A stretch of DNA of 64,000 nt from an uncultured Collinsella sp. (GTDB lineage: Bacteria > Actinomycetota > Coriobacteriia > Coriobacteriales > Coriobacteriaceae), in assembly GCA_934668345.1 (NCBI GenBank), contig CAKUNE010000001.1, positions 1-64,000 of the forward strand, read 5' to 3'. Each line of letters opens with the position of its first letter. Positions within the stretch are counted from its first letter, which is position 1. Positions 43,336 to 52,557 of this stretch are shown piece after piece. The notes beneath the pieces were generated by a model, which worked only from the letters and a program-made list of their open reading frames with translations, ran no database searches and had not been told where the DNA came from. A program made the translations under genes and the position numbers.

Positions 43336-45147
43336 CTACTCATCCACCTTGAGAATCGCCATAAACGCCTCCTGCGGGACCTCGACCGAGCCGATGGCCT
43401 TCATGCGCTTCTTGCCCTCTTTCTGCTTCTCGAGCAGCTTGCGCTTACGCGAGATATCGCCGCCGTAGCACTTGGCCAAAACGTCCTTGCGGCGCGCCTT
43501 GACGGTGGAGCGGGCGATGATCTTGTTGCCGATGGCGCCCTGGATAGGCACCTCGAACAGCTGGCGCGGGATAATCTCCTTGAGCTTGTCGCACAGGCCA
43601 CGGGCAAGACCGTAGGCCTTGTCCTTGTGCACGATAAACGACAGCGCGTCCACCTCATCGCCCGAAAGCAGGATGTCGAGCTTGACGAGCTCGGAGGGAC
43701 GGTACTCGTTGAACTCGTAGTCGAGCGAGGCGTAGCCCTTGGTGCGACTCTTGAGCTGGTCGAAGAAGTCCAAGATGAGCTCGGCGAGCGGCATGTCGAA
43801 GCGCATCTCGACCGACTTGCTCGTCAGGTGGATCATATCGGTCGTGATGCCGCGGTGCTCGATGGCAAGCTGCATGACAGCGCCCGTATACTCGGGCGGG
43901 CAGATGATCTTAGCCTTGAGGTAGGGCTCCTCGATACGCTCGATGCGCGTGACCTCGGGCAGGTCCTGCGGGCTGCGAACGTCGATCATCTCGCCGTCGG
44001 TTTTGTAGACGTGGTAGTCCACCGAGGGGCTCGTGGCAATGAGGTCCAGGTTAAACTCGCGCTCCAGGCGCTCCTTGACGACCTCCATGTGCAGCAGGCC
44101 CAAGAAGCCCACGCGAAAGCCAAAGCCCAGCGCCACCGACGTCTCGGGCTCCCATACCAACGACGGATCGTTGACGTGCAGCTTGTCGAGAGCGTCGCGG
44201 AGGTTCTCGTAATCTTTATTGTCGATGGGGAACAAGCCCGTGTAGACCATGGGCTTGGCCTCGCGATAGCCCGGCAGCGGCTCGGGGCAGGGATTTGACG
44301 CCCAGGTAAGGGTGTCGCCCACGCGCACGGCTTCGGGGTCCTTCAGACCTGTGACCACATAGCCGACCTCGCCGACGGTTAGCGCGTCGACAGGCGTCTC
44401 GGCAGGACGCTTGACGCCCACGCCGTCGACCAAGAAGTCGCCCTCGGCCTGCATCATGCGCAGAGTGTCGCCCTTTTTAATGGAACCGTCAAAGACGCGC
44501 ACCGTAGCGACGACGCCGCGGTACTCGTCAAAATACGAGTCAAGAATGAGTGCCTTGAGCGGGGCGTTCGAATCGCCCTTGGGCGGCGAAATCAAAAAGA
44601 CGATGGACTCCAACAGGTCATGGATGCCCTCGCCGGTCTTGCCCGACACGCATACGGCATCGTCGGCAGGAATTGCCAGGTCGTCCTCAATCTCGGTCTT
44701 AACCTCGTCGGGGTGCGCCGAGGGCAGGTCGATCTTGTTGATGGCGGGAACGATATCCAGGTTGGCATTCATGGCGAGCGTCGCGTTGGAGACGGTCTGA
44801 GCCTCGACGCCCTGCGTGGCGTCGACGACCAGCACTGCGCCCTCGCAGGCGGCCAGCGAACGCGAAACCTCGTAGGTAAAGTCCACGTGGCCCGGCGTAT
44901 CGATCAGGTTGAACTGGTACGTCTCGCCGTCGTCGGCATCATAGGAGACGCGGACGGCATTGGACTTGATCGTAATGCCGCGCTCGCGCTCGATGTCCAT
45001 CGTATCGAGTAGCTGCGACTCCATATCGCGCTCGTCGACGGTATGGGTGAGCTCGAGAATGCGGTCACTGATCGTGGACTTGCCATGGTCGATGTGCGCA
45101 ACAATCGAGAAGTTGCGGATGTGGGAAATGTCAATTGAAGTATTCAT
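43336..45147 (-). CDS. lepA: elongation factor 4 (LepA)
   Basis: A 603-residue ribosome-associated GTPase that back-translocates or remodels stalled ribosomes. G1 is [10 protein letters not shown]2 [10 protein letters not shown]3 DTPGHVDF, G4 NKIDLP, and the LepA-specific C-terminal domain ends [26 protein letters not shown]. The ATG at 45147 is preferred because the 20-codon longer frame reads through the rpsT terminator. It is 28 nt after that terminator, so it has its own promoter or depends on read-through. Confidence 0.95.
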   Translation of the reverse strand: MNTSIDISHIRNFSIVAHIDHGKSTISDRILELTHTVDERDMESQLLDTMDIERERGITIKSNAVRVSYDADDGETYQFNLIDTPGHVDFTYEVSRSLAACEGAVLVVDATQGVEAQTVSNATLAMNANLDIVPAINKIDLPSAHPDEVKTEIEDDLAIPADDAVCVSGKTGEGIHDLLESIVFLISPPKGDSNAPLKALILDSYFDEYRGVVATVRVFDGSIKKGDTLRMMQAEGDFLVDGVGVKRPAETPVDALTVGEVGYVVTGLKDPEAVRVGDTLTWASNPCPEPLPGYREAKPMVYTGLFPIDNKDYENLRDALDKLHVNDPSLVWEPETSVALGFGFRVGFLGLLHMEVVKERLEREFNLDLIATSPSVDYHVYKTDGEMIDVRSPQDLPEVTRIERIEEPYLKAKIICPPEYTGAVMQLAIEHRGITTDMIHLTSKSVEMRFDMPLAELILDFFDQLKSRTKGYASLDYEFNEYRPSELVKLDILLSGDEVDALSFIVHKDKAYGLARGLCDKLKEIIPRQLFEVPIQGAIGNKIIARSTVKARRKDVLAKCYGGDISRKRKLLEKQKEGKKRMKAIGSVEVPQEAFMAILKVDE

Positions 45148-45175
45148 GCGGACTATCTTACCCGAGCGGTACAAA

Positions 45176-45209
45176 AAATGGAGCCTGTTCCATAAAACAG
45201 GCTCCATTT
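45176..45209 (-). terminator. terminator of rpsT
   Basis: AAATGGAGCCTGTT and its perfect complement pair around a 6-nt loop. On the minus strand the stem is followed by TTTTTTG. Strong intrinsic terminator 34 nt after the rpsT stop. Confidence 0.92.
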
Positions 45210-45243
45210 ATGCGCGTAATCTGTGTGGTGTGAAATTTACAAC

Positions 45244-45510
45244 TTAGGCGTTGATGCTGTTCACGAGCTTGGCAAGACCGGACTTGCGGTTGGAAGCCTG
45301 GTTCTTGTGAATGACATGCTTGGCGGCAGCCATGTCGAGACGCTTGGTGACGGTCTTGAGGGCAGCCTGGGCCTTCTCGGCGTCGCCCTCGGCGACGGCG
45401 GACTGAACGTGCTTGGTCAGCGTCTTGAGCTCGGACTTGACAGCCTTGTTACGCATGCGAGCTGCCTCATTGGTGCGGATACGCTTCTTCTGAGACTTGA
45501 TGTTTGCCAC
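45244..45510 (-). CDS. rpsT: 30S ribosomal protein S20
   Basis: An 88-residue helical protein binding 16S rRNA. The start [20 protein letters not shown] and the body [24 protein letters not shown] are diagnostic. The GTG start at 45510 is preceded by GAAAGGA about 10 nt away; the in-frame ATG 23 codons upstream yields a non-homologous N-terminus. Order holA-rpsT-lepA is conserved among Gram-positives. Confidence 0.96.
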   Translation of the reverse strand: MANIKSQKKRIRTNEAARMRNKAVKSELKTLTKHVQSAVAEGDAEKAQAALKTVTKRLDMAAAKHVIHKNQASNRKSGLAKLVNSINA

Positions 45511-45643
45511 TTCTGGAGTTCCTTTCGAGTTCCTTGCAAAAAATGTATGACACCTCTGAGACACGGTGAGGTCATGCAAGCGCCTACTATAGCACGCTCC
45601 CCCTCAAAGGGATAGAACGAATTTGTCAAATAGGCAGGTATCA

Positions 45644-46606
45644 TCACGATTTTCTCAAGATGTTCGTAATCCAGAGCAAAAGCGCGGTCTCCGAATCGGC
45701 CGAGCCCTTGAGCGCGAGCTCCACATCAACGGCACCTTCGAGGGCCGCGACGAGTTCAGCCATCGAAAACCGGCGCGCCCAGGTCAGGTGGTTCTTGACC
45801 TGCCAGGACTGGAGTTTGAGCGTTGCGGCAAGCTCACGCCCCTGTCCGCGCGCATCGAGCGCCTTGGCGACGATCAGCTCGCGGATGCGCCCGCACAGCA
45901 GCGTGTAGGTCCACACGTAGCTCTTGGAGGGCAGCATTTTAAAGAGCTCGAGCGAACGCCGCATATCGCGAGCCGAGACGGCGTTGAGGAAGTCCCAAGG
46001 CTGAACCTCGGCCGTACGCACGATCCAACGCTCCACATCGGCAAGCTCAATCTGGGGCGCCTCGACCATCTGGGCGAGCTTTGCCAGGTCGTTATCGAGC
46101 ATGCGGGTGTTTTCGCCCGAACGCGAGACGAGCTCCTCAGCTGCGGCCGTCGAGATAGACTTGCCGTGCTGCGTCGCCATCTGCTGCACGCGGCGCGGCA
46201 GCTCCCAGCGCTTGGTGCCCGAGCAATCGATGACGGCCTTCTTGTCGATCTTGGCGATCGCCTTATACAGGCGAGTGTTCTTGGCAAGTGAGTCGGCGAT
46301 GATGAGGCAGACCGTCGTAGGACTGGGACTTGCGAGGTATTCGACGAGCGGCTCTGAAACCGACTTGGCGAGCTTTGAGCAGCCGTCGAGGATTACCAGA
46401 CGAAACTCGCTACCCATGGGAAAAGTATTGAGCGAGCCGATGATTGACTCGATATCGGGGTCCTTGGACATGTCGCGCTCATCGAGGTTGAACTCGACCA
46501 TGCCCGACTTTTCCAAGCGAGCTTTCATACGCGAGACGGCATGGTCGCGCTTGACTCCGTCGGTACCGACGATCAGATATGCCGGCAGCAGACCGGTTTC
46601 AGACAT
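45644..46606 (-). CDS. holA: DNA polymerase III subunit delta
   Basis: A 320-residue clamp-loader subunit that opens the beta clamp. It begins with the weak AAA+ N-domain (PAYLIVGTDGVKRDHAVSRM; no working Walker A, as usual for delta), followed by GENTRMLDNDLAKLA and a C-terminal helical collar (LLCGRIRELIVAK, LKLQSWQVKNHLTWARRFS). SD GAGAGGGGAG precedes the ATG. It sits between comEC and rpsT as in Bacillus. Confidence 0.9.
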   Translation of the reverse strand: MSETGLLPAYLIVGTDGVKRDHAVSRMKARLEKSGMVEFNLDERDMSKDPDIESIIGSLNTFPMGSEFRLVILDGCSKLAKSVSEPLVEYLASPSPTTVCLIIADSLAKNTRLYKAIAKIDKKAVIDCSGTKRWELPRRVQQMATQHGKSISTAAAEELVSRSGENTRMLDNDLAKLAQMVEAPQIELADVERWIVRTAEVQPWDFLNAVSARDMRRSLELFKMLPSKSYVWTYTLLCGRIRELIVAKALDARGQGRELAATLKLQSWQVKNHLTWARRFSMAELVAALEGAVDVELALKGSADSETALLLWITNILRKS

Positions 46607-46684
46607 CGCGCTCCCCTCTCACAGGCCCTCGTGTTCGTACCGTGCCATTCTAGCCCAGGGGCCCACCACACGCCAACGACGTCG

Positions 46685-48988
46685 TCACGGTCGCCGGCAT
46701 CGCATCGCAAAGCCATTCGCAGTCGGCGTGACGGTAATGTCTCCGTGTTCGATGGTGCACGCGAACACGCCGCCCGCTTCCTTAACGGCATCGATGCAGG
46801 CAGCGGACGGATGGCCGTATCGATTCCCCTCACCCGCGCTCGCGATCGAGAGCTCCGGCCTCAAGACGTCCAGCAGCTCTCCGTCGACCGAGACCTTGGA
46901 GCCGTGATGTCCGAGCTTGAGGACATCGATGTCCCCCACTTCCTGCGCAAACTCACGTTCTTGATCGAGTTCGGCATCACCCGTCAGCAGCATGTGTAAG
47001 CGCTTGCCCTCTTGTGCGTAGGTGAGCAGCAGGACGAGCGAGTCCTCGTTGCCCTCGCCATCCACAGACTCGAATGGCCACATCACGCGGGCGCGAAACG
47101 CGCCGATGTCGACGGCGTCGCCACGGGTCACCTGCCGATACGAAACACCTGGTCGCCCCACAACCTCGGCAGGGGCATCCTCCAGCGCATCCGCCGCCAC
47201 AGCGATCGTTCCGACCGGGAACTGCTCCAGTACTGCGGGCAAGCCACCCCAATGGTCCTCATCCCAATGCGTCACAAACACGGCATCGATATGGTGAACG
47301 TTATTGCGCACCAATGCCGTCACCACACGCTCGTCGAGCCCACAGTCGACGAGCGCCACGGCACCGCCTTGGCGAATAAGAATGGCATCGGCCTGGCCAA
47401 CATCGAGAATCGTCACCGAAGGTGGAGCGAATCGATCCCAGTAGACGTAGGGGACGACCGCCATGAGAGCCAAGCACAGCAACCCTGCAGCCATGGGGCG
47501 AGCGCGCGGTCGTGGCCACCAGACCAGCAGAACCGCCAGCAAACACGGCACTAGGTAAATCCACATGCTATCGGGCGGCACGCTCACGGATGCACCTGGC
47601 ATGGCGGCAAACAGCTGCTCGAAGAACAGCGCGCAACGGGCGGCAATCATGGGCACAACGAGCGCCCAAGTCCGCAACGGTCCCACGAGCGAAAAGGGAG
47701 CCAGCACGATCGACACAGCGAGCAGTACGCTCACCACCGGACCGATGACCGCATTTGCCAGCGGAGCAATGAGCGAGAACGCACCGAAGGCAGGAATGGT
47801 AATGGGAAGTGTCGCCAGTTGCGAGCACAGCGTGACGGAAAGCATGCTGGCAACGCCCGATGGCACACCCAGCTCACCCAAAGCGTAGGTCACATAGGGG
47901 CAAAAGCACAGAATGGCTAAGACGCTGGCACATGAAAGCTGAAAGCCCATCTCAAACAGCACCGTCGGCCGCAGTAGCACAAAGATGGACATGGTTACGA
48001 AGAGTGCCGAAAGGCCGTGCCGACGACGCCCCGCGCCGTTTACGACAAGCGTCGCGAACACCATGCAGCACGCACGCACGGCCGAGGGAGACGCGCCCGT
48101 AAAGGCAGCATAGCCCACAAGCGTTATCGCCAATATCGCCCGCTGAAGACCACGTGAGCACCGAGTCTTTTGCAATACACCCTCGATTACAAACCCCACG
48201 ATAGCCAAATGGCTGCCCGAGACGGCGATAAGATGCGCCGTTCCCGTCACCGAAAACCAGTCGCCCGCCGGCTGGGCGCGCAGCTCGGACGAACGTCCGC
48301 AGACAACGCCGGCAATGAGCGAGCGCGCCGGATCGGTCGCGGGAGCAATGGCGGTAAGCAGCTCATTTCGCAGCCGAAGCAACGGCCCTGGAGAGCCCCC
48401 ATCGATCGACACAATCCGGACAGCCTTAACCTTGCGCAGCTCACCCCGAAGCACGCGCGAACGCCCATACGCATCATTCTCGAAGCGCGAAACGCGGCCG
48501 ATGACACGCACGCGCGACCCAGCACTGAGCTCGCGATCGCACGATAATCGAACGGCACCCACGCGCCAACCGTCCGCGATCGCGTCACAGGTATAGGAAT
48601 ACGCATCGTCGTTGATAGACGGATCGCTCTGAACGACGAACTCAAGACTGCTTGCAGCCCGTCCATCCAGAGCGACGGAAGCTCGGAGGGCACCTATCGC
48701 CCACCCCGCGGACACGATCGCTCCTGCCACGAGTCCGACCGCCGCGGCATACAGCCATCGCTTCCATCGCACAAGACGCATGCAAGACCGAGCCAATACG
48801 ACGAACGCCACAGCCACAACGGGAATGCCCCAGAGTAACGTGACGGAAGTCAGTCCTTCTCCCAGTAGCGCATCAGCCGTCACGTTAAGCACCAAGCCGC
48901 AACTCGCACACAAGCCGGCACAAAGGGCCATCGTCCACGGCAACAATGGCCGTGGAGGCATCACGTGCTCACGCTCGGTCGCACTCAT
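46685..48988 (-). CDS. comEC: ComEC/Rec2 DNA-uptake channel
   Basis: A 767-residue polytopic membrane protein. It has N-terminal helices and an OB-like external domain, a competence domain with many helices (about 220-500), and a C-terminal metallo-beta-lactamase-like domain (LDVGQADAILIRQGG, THWDEDHWGGL) that may act as a nuclease. It transports single-stranded DNA into the cell in natural transformation. The ATG at 48988 overlaps the comEA stop (ATGA). The gene appears intact, with no frameshift. Confidence 0.9.
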   Translation of the reverse strand: MSATEREHVMPPRPLLPWTMALCAGLCASCGLVLNVTADALLGEGLTSVTLLWGIPVVAVAFVVLARSCMRLVRWKRWLYAAAVGLVAGAIVSAGWAIGALRASVALDGRAASSLEFVVQSDPSINDDAYSYTCDAIADGWRVGAVRLSCDRELSAGSRVRVIGRVSRFENDAYGRSRVLRGELRKVKAVRIVSIDGGSPGPLLRLRNELLTAIAPATDPARSLIAGVVCGRSSELRAQPAGDWFSVTGTAHLIAVSGSHLAIVGFVIEGVLQKTRCSRGLQRAILAITLVGYAAFTGASPSAVRACCMVFATLVVNGAGRRRHGLSALFVTMSIFVLLRPTVLFEMGFQLSCASVLAILCFCPYVTYALGELGVPSGVASMLSVTLCSQLATLPITIPAFGAFSLIAPLANAVIGPVVSVLLAVSIVLAPFSLVGPLRTWALVVPMIAARCALFFEQLFAAMPGASVSVPPDSMWIYLVPCLLAVLLVWWPRPRARPMAAGLLCLALMAVVPYVYWDRFAPPSVTILDVGQADAILIRQGGAVALVDCGLDERVVTALVRNNVHHIDAVFVTHWDEDHWGGLPAVLEQFPVGTIAVAADALEDAPAEVVGRPGVSYRQVTRGDAVDIGAFRARVMWPFESVDGEGNEDSLVLLLTYAQEGKRLHMLLTGDAELDQEREFAQEVGDIDVLKLGHHGSKVSVDGELLDVLRPELSIASAGEGNRYGHPSAACIDAVKEAGGVFACTIEHGDITVTPTANGFAMRCRRP

Positions 48989-49695
48989 ACGCAGATGCAA
49001 TCTTTGATTTTGGCGAGTTTCTTCTCGCCGATTCCCGACACACGCATCAGGTCGTCGACCGAGGCAAAAGCGCCGTTTTGGGTCCGCTCGTCGATAATCG
49101 ACTGGGCCATAGAGGGACCGATGCCCGAAAGCGTCTGCAATTCTGCCGCACTTGCCGTATTAATGTTCACAAGCCCCGACGAAGCGCCCCCGCCCGATGC
49201 CGCAGCGGCGCCGCCATCGGCCCCGCCAGCCGCCAAAGCCGCCTGCTGCTCCCCCACTGTCGGCACATAGATCTTTTGTCCATCCGTGACTTTCGAAGCA
49301 CGGTTAAGCCCCGTCACATCCGCCTCTGCCGTTAGCCCTCCGGCAGCATCAATCGCCTGGGATACCCGCGCTCCATCTTGAAGCCGGTACACGCCCGGGG
49401 ATGCAACGGCACCATCTACATCGACGTACACCTCCGTTTCGGCAGACGCCTTAGACGAAGACCCATCGGATGCATCGTCCGAAAGATCGCCGGACCCCGG
49501 CTCCGCCGATGGACCCGAGTCCTCAACGCGCCCAAACGAAACATTGCCGGAGCGGTCACCAAAGCTCGCCATCGCCAAGCCGCTCGCCATCGCAATGACG
49601 ACGAGCATCGCCACGACTACTGCCTTATGCCCGAGCAACTTGCCCGCCCAGCGGTCCATTCGCTTGACCCGTTCGTGTTGTTCGCGCTGCGCCAT
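48985..49695 (-). CDS. comEA: competence protein ComEA
   Basis: A 236-residue membrane-anchored DNA receptor. The order is a short cytoplasmic start, one helix (VVVAMLVVIAMASGLAMA, residues ~27-44), an acidic Ser/Asp linker, a SLBB domain (VYVDVDGAVASPGVYRL), a Gly/Ala/Ser linker and two helix-hairpin-helix motifs (LVNINTASAAELQTLSGIG, DLMRVSGIGEKKLAKI) that bind double-stranded DNA. GGGAGG precedes the ATG. It heads comEA-comEC. Direct repeats at 49774-49795 lie in its promoter region. Confidence 0.92.
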   Translation of the reverse strand: MAQREQHERVKRMDRWAGKLLGHKAVVVAMLVVIAMASGLAMASFGDRSGNVSFGRVEDSGPSAEPGSGDLSDDASDGSSSKASAETEVYVDVDGAVASPGVYRLQDGARVSQAIDAAGGLTAEADVTGLNRASKVTDGQKIYVPTVGEQQAALAAGGADGGAAAASGGGASSGLVNINTASAAELQTLSGIGPSMAQSIIDERTQNGAFASVDDLMRVSGIGEKKLAKIKDCICV

Positions 49696-49773
49696 AGCAA
49701 AAACCTCCCAACACCATCGTGTCAGGAAATCGCAGCCGAGCGAACCGCTCGGGCAAACCAGTTTTGACGGTCA

Positions 49774-49795
49774 AACCAAAAGCTAACCAAAACCT
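49774..49795 (-). promoter_or_regulatory. tandem 11-bp repeats upstream of comEA
   Basis: AACCAAAAGCT and AACCAAAACCT follow each other directly, 10 of 11 identical. On the gene's strand they read TTTTGGTT twice, 11 bp apart, 80-100 bp before the start codon. A third, weaker AAACCA lies at 49756. The same half-site, period, orientation and distance occur upstream of recA. Confidence 0.55.
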
Positions 49796-49868
49796 TGCGC
49801 AAACATGTCCATTTATTCAGTCACACGTCAACGAATGAACATTTTGATATTGTTTACCCAGATAACAA

Positions 49869-49898
49869 AAACCGACGATACAAACGTACCGTCGGTTT
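49869..49898 (-). terminator. terminator of thiI
   Basis: AAACCGACG and CGTCGGTTT extend to 13 bp with one mismatch. The minus strand continues GTTTTTGTTATC. It lies 10 nt after the thiI stop. Confidence 0.85.
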
Positions 49899-49907
49899 AT
49901 GCAGGGA

Positions 49908-51152
49908 CTATTCGTAATCTTGGTAAATCTCACGCGGAGCGAGCTCCGAATGTTTGCGTTTTAAGGTCTTAGGGGCCTTATACGTGTTGCTCTCAAAGTC
50001 GATGTACTCGGTCTGCTTGAGCAGACGCTCGATCATCTCCTCGTGGTCGAACAGCTCCCAGGCCTCATGAACGGCATCGAGCTTGGCATGCGTCTCGGGA
50101 CGGCGCGGCATAAAGAGTGTGCAGCAGTCGGGCGCGGCCTCGGTCGAGATGTCGAATGTACCGATTTCCCCGGCACGCGCAATGATCTCCTGCTTGTCCG
50201 AGCCGATGAGCGGACGGAACACGGGAATCTTCACGGCCTCGTTGACGGCCATGATGTTCTCAAGCGTTTGGGAGGCAACCTGGCCAAGCGACTCACCGGT
50301 CACGATAGCCTTGGCGCCCTCGATATGCGCGATGCGCTCGGCAACCGAATACATGATGCGGCGATACATGATCACGCGCAGGTTGCTGGGGCAGGTGACC
50401 GAAATCTCGCGCTGGCAGTCGCCAAACGGAACCACGTACAGACGGCCGATCTGGACTCCCGGCTCGAGCGCACGGATGATGTCCTGCACCAAATACTCAC
50501 TCGTATCGGGCGTCTGCGGACGACCGGAGAAATGCACCGGTACGCACACGGCGCCGCGGCGGGCGAGCATCCACGTCGACACGGGCGAATCGATACCCGA
50601 AGACAGCAGCGTCACAACCTTGCCGGCAGAGCCCACCGGCAGGCCGCCCACGCCGCGCTCGGAGCGCGCATATACATAGACGCTGCCCTGGACCACCAGC
50701 ACGTGAACCATCGCGTTGGGGTCGTGCATCTGGACCTTTTTATCGGGAAACGCCTCGCACAGCACCTCGCCCACCCGTCGATTGATATCGATGGAGGTGA
50801 GCTCGTAGTCGGTGTTGGAGCGCTTGGCATGCACCTTAAACGAATCGAAGGGACCGAACTCGCGCAGCGCCTTGACGGCGGCGGCGCAGTACTCCTGCGG
50901 GTCGCGGTTGGTGTGGTATGCCAGGGACACACGGGCGACGCCGGGAACGGTGCGAATGACACGCGCCGCCTCGTCAGCCTGATGCTCGTTAAAGGTCACG
51001 AGGATATAACCGGAAATTCGAGACACGGCATTCACGGAAAAGGCGGCCAAAGCCGCCTTGATGTTATCCATGAGGATATGCTCAAAATGTGCGCGGTTCT
51101 TGCCCTTCAGTCCAACCTCGTGATAGTGGACCAGGCAGACGCGAGCTGCCAT
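49908..51152 (-). CDS. thiI: tRNA 4-thiouridine synthase ThiI
   Basis: A 414-residue enzyme that adenylates and thiolates U8 in tRNA; in some species it also supplies sulfur for thiamin. The N-terminal ferredoxin-like and THUMP domains (about 1-165) precede a PP-loop ATPase domain with LLSSGIDSPVSTW near residue 183. The C-terminal rhodanese domain of enteric ThiI is absent, as in most Gram-positives. Its ATG directly follows the rpoZ stop. Confidence 0.93.
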   Translation of the reverse strand: MAARVCLVHYHEVGLKGKNRAHFEHILMDNIKAALAAFSVNAVSRISGYILVTFNEHQADEAARVIRTVPGVARVSLAYHTNRDPQEYCAAAVKALREFGPFDSFKVHAKRSNTDYELTSIDINRRVGEVLCEAFPDKKVQMHDPNAMVHVLVVQGSVYVYARSERGVGGLPVGSAGKVVTLLSSGIDSPVSTWMLARRGAVCVPVHFSGRPQTPDTSEYLVQDIIRALEPGVQIGRLYVVPFGDCQREISVTCPSNLRVIMYRRIMYSVAERIAHIEGAKAIVTGESLGQVASQTLENIMAVNEAVKIPVFRPLIGSDKQEIIARAGEIGTFDISTEAAPDCCTLFMPRRPETHAKLDAVHEAWELFDHEEMIERLLKQTEYIDFESNTYKAPKTLKRKHSELAPREIYQDYE

Positions 51153-51434
51153 TTAGGCTTCAGCAACCTTGTGGCCGAGCGCCTTCTCGTAACGGGCCTC
51201 ATCGTAGGAGATATCGCCGTCGACGATCTCGTCCATAGCCATCGAAATGGTATCAGCACCAGAAAGGCCGATGGTGATGTCATCGACATCCTGAACGGCA
51301 AGCACGCGGTTGTGCTGGCCGCGCAGCATGCTATTGATGTCGCAGGCGCGCTTGGAGGCAAGCGAAGCGAGCAGGAAGCGGTTGTGATCGGTCTTCTCCA
51401 GAAGATCGTCAATGCAAGGCTTTACAACGGACAC
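51153..51434 (-). CDS. rpoZ: RNA polymerase omega subunit
   Basis: A 93-residue polymerase subunit that assists beta-prime folding. The RpoZ core is NRFLLASLASKRACDINSML, where the AxxRARqin-like block contacts beta-prime, then the conserved acidic C-terminus. The start is GTG with GAGG close upstream. It sits 5 nt after gmk, in the actinobacterial mihF-gmk-rpoZ order. Confidence 0.93.
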   Translation of the reverse strand: MSVVKPCIDDLLEKTDHNRFLLASLASKRACDINSMLRGQHNRVLAVQDVDDITIGLSGADTISMAMDEIVDGDISYDEARYEKALGHKVAEA

Positions 51435-51439
51435 GGACC

Positions 51440-52009
51440 TCAGATCCTTTCATGCATATCGAGAACGCGAACGAGCTCATCGGTCGCGCGGTCGAGATCG
51501 TCATTCACCACGACGTCGTCGTAGCGGTCGGCAAGGGCAAGCTCATCGGCGGCGTTTGCCATACGCAGCTCAATCGTCTCGGGCGTCTCGGTACCGCGAC
51601 CGACTAGACGCTCGCGGAGCACCTCAAGCGAAGGCGGCTTGATAAAGATCAGCACGGCCTCGGGGAAACGCTCCTTCACCTGCAGGGCGCCCTGGACATC
51701 GATCTCCAAAATCAGAGACGAGCCCGAGGCGAGCTTGGATGTGACCTCGCTCACCAACGTGCCGTAGCAGTTACCGTGGACCTCGGCCCACTCAACAAAC
51801 TCACCGTTTGCCACGCGGCGGTCGAACTCCTCGCGCGTCAGAAAAAAGTAGTTGACGCCGTCGACCTCACCTTTGCGTGGTGCTCGCGTGGTAGCCGAAA
51901 CCGTCAGACCCAGGTTCGAGCGGCGCTCGCGCACACGAGTGACGAGCGTACCCTTGCCTGCGCCTGACGGTCCAGAAATCACAAAGAGCTTGGAATCCTG
52001 AGCGCTCAC
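51440..52009 (-). CDS. gmk: guanylate kinase
   Basis: A 189-residue enzyme: GMP + ATP -> GDP + ADP. The P-loop is SGPSGAGKGT (residues 12-21). The GMP-binding block SATTRAPRKGEVDGVNYFF and the DVQGALQVKE region follow. The start is GTG, placed directly after the mihF stop (TAAGTG). Product GDP feeds GTP and (p)ppGpp pools. Confidence 0.95.
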   Translation of the reverse strand: MSAQDSKLFVISGPSGAGKGTLVTRVRERRSNLGLTVSATTRAPRKGEVDGVNYFFLTREEFDRRVANGEFVEWAEVHGNCYGTLVSEVTSKLASGSSLILEIDVQGALQVKERFPEAVLIFIKPPSLEVLRERLVGRGTETPETIELRMANAADELALADRYDDVVVNDDLDRATDELVRVLDMHERI

Positions 52010-52318
52010 TTATTTGGTCAGCTGCTCGAGGAGCTGCTCGCGCTGACGGACGCCGAGGCCCTGGACGCGACGAGTAGCGGAGATACCGAGCTCCTCCATG
52101 ATCTTGGCGGCCTTGGCCTTGCCATAACCGGGGAGAGACTCGATGAGGGTGGAAACCTTCATGCGGGAAGCGATGGGGTCATCGGAGTTGAGCACGGACT
52201 CGAGGGACTTCTCGCCCTTCTTGATCTGCTCGCGAAGCTCAGCGCGGGCGTGACGTGCGGCAGCAGCCTTCTCAAGAGCCTGCTTGCGCTGCTCGTCGGT
52301 AAGCTGAGGGAGTGCCAT
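52010..52318 (-). CDS. mihF: integration host factor, actinobacterial type
   Basis: A 102-residue nucleoid-associated protein unrelated to proteobacterial IHF. It has the actinobacterial pattern: LTDEQRKQALEKAAAARHAR, then SRMKVSTLIESLPGYGKAKA, a helix-two-turn-helix that binds DNA nonspecifically, and ISATRRVQGLGVRQREQLL. The ATG at 52318 has GGAGG 6 nt upstream. It may affect DNA topology and growth. First gene of mihF-gmk-rpoZ-thiI. Confidence 0.93.
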   Translation of the reverse strand: MALPQLTDEQRKQALEKAAAARHARAELREQIKKGEKSLESVLNSDDPIASRMKVSTLIESLPGYGKAKAAKIMEELGISATRRVQGLGVRQREQLLEQLTK

Positions 52319-52359
52319 TCGTACCTCCAAATAGTTGGGTTATATCTAATTCAATAATT

Positions 52360-52391
52360 GGCATTTTAGCACGTAGAACGTACAAAATGCC
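52360..52391. promoter_or_regulatory. hairpin in mihF upstream region
   Basis: GGCATTTTAGCACG and CGTACAAAATGCC pair with one wobble around a 5-nt loop, 42-73 nt upstream of mihF. The flanks TTGG and CCAA extend it. It may be a leader structure or an operator. Confidence 0.45.
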
Positions 52392-52454
52392 CAATCGCGG
52401 CTCCATAGGTTAGACGATACCCGCAAAAAGTGCAATATACTGCGCCCAAAGTTA

Positions 52455-52512
52455 AGCCCCTGACCTGCGATTCCACACAAAGGATGGGAAAGTTTTCGCA
52501 GGCACAGGGGCT
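52455..52512 (-). terminator. probable terminator of the pyr operon
   Basis: On the minus strand AGCCCCTG-(TG)-CCTGCGA pairs with TCGCAGG-(T)-CAGGGGCT, 15 bp in total. The 26-nt loop contains a small TTCC/GGAA stem. It lies 46 nt beyond the pyrF stop. The tail TTAACTTT is only weakly T-rich, so a regulatory RNA is an alternative. Confidence 0.55.
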
Positions 52513-52557
52513 AAATTGTGCTAATGAGACCCAAAAGTGGTGACTTAGGGGAATCTT

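Noticed and set aside
45148..45207. A longer start for LepA
   Set aside because: The extra 20 codons run through the strong rpsT terminator hairpin, which would not be part of a lepA coding sequence.
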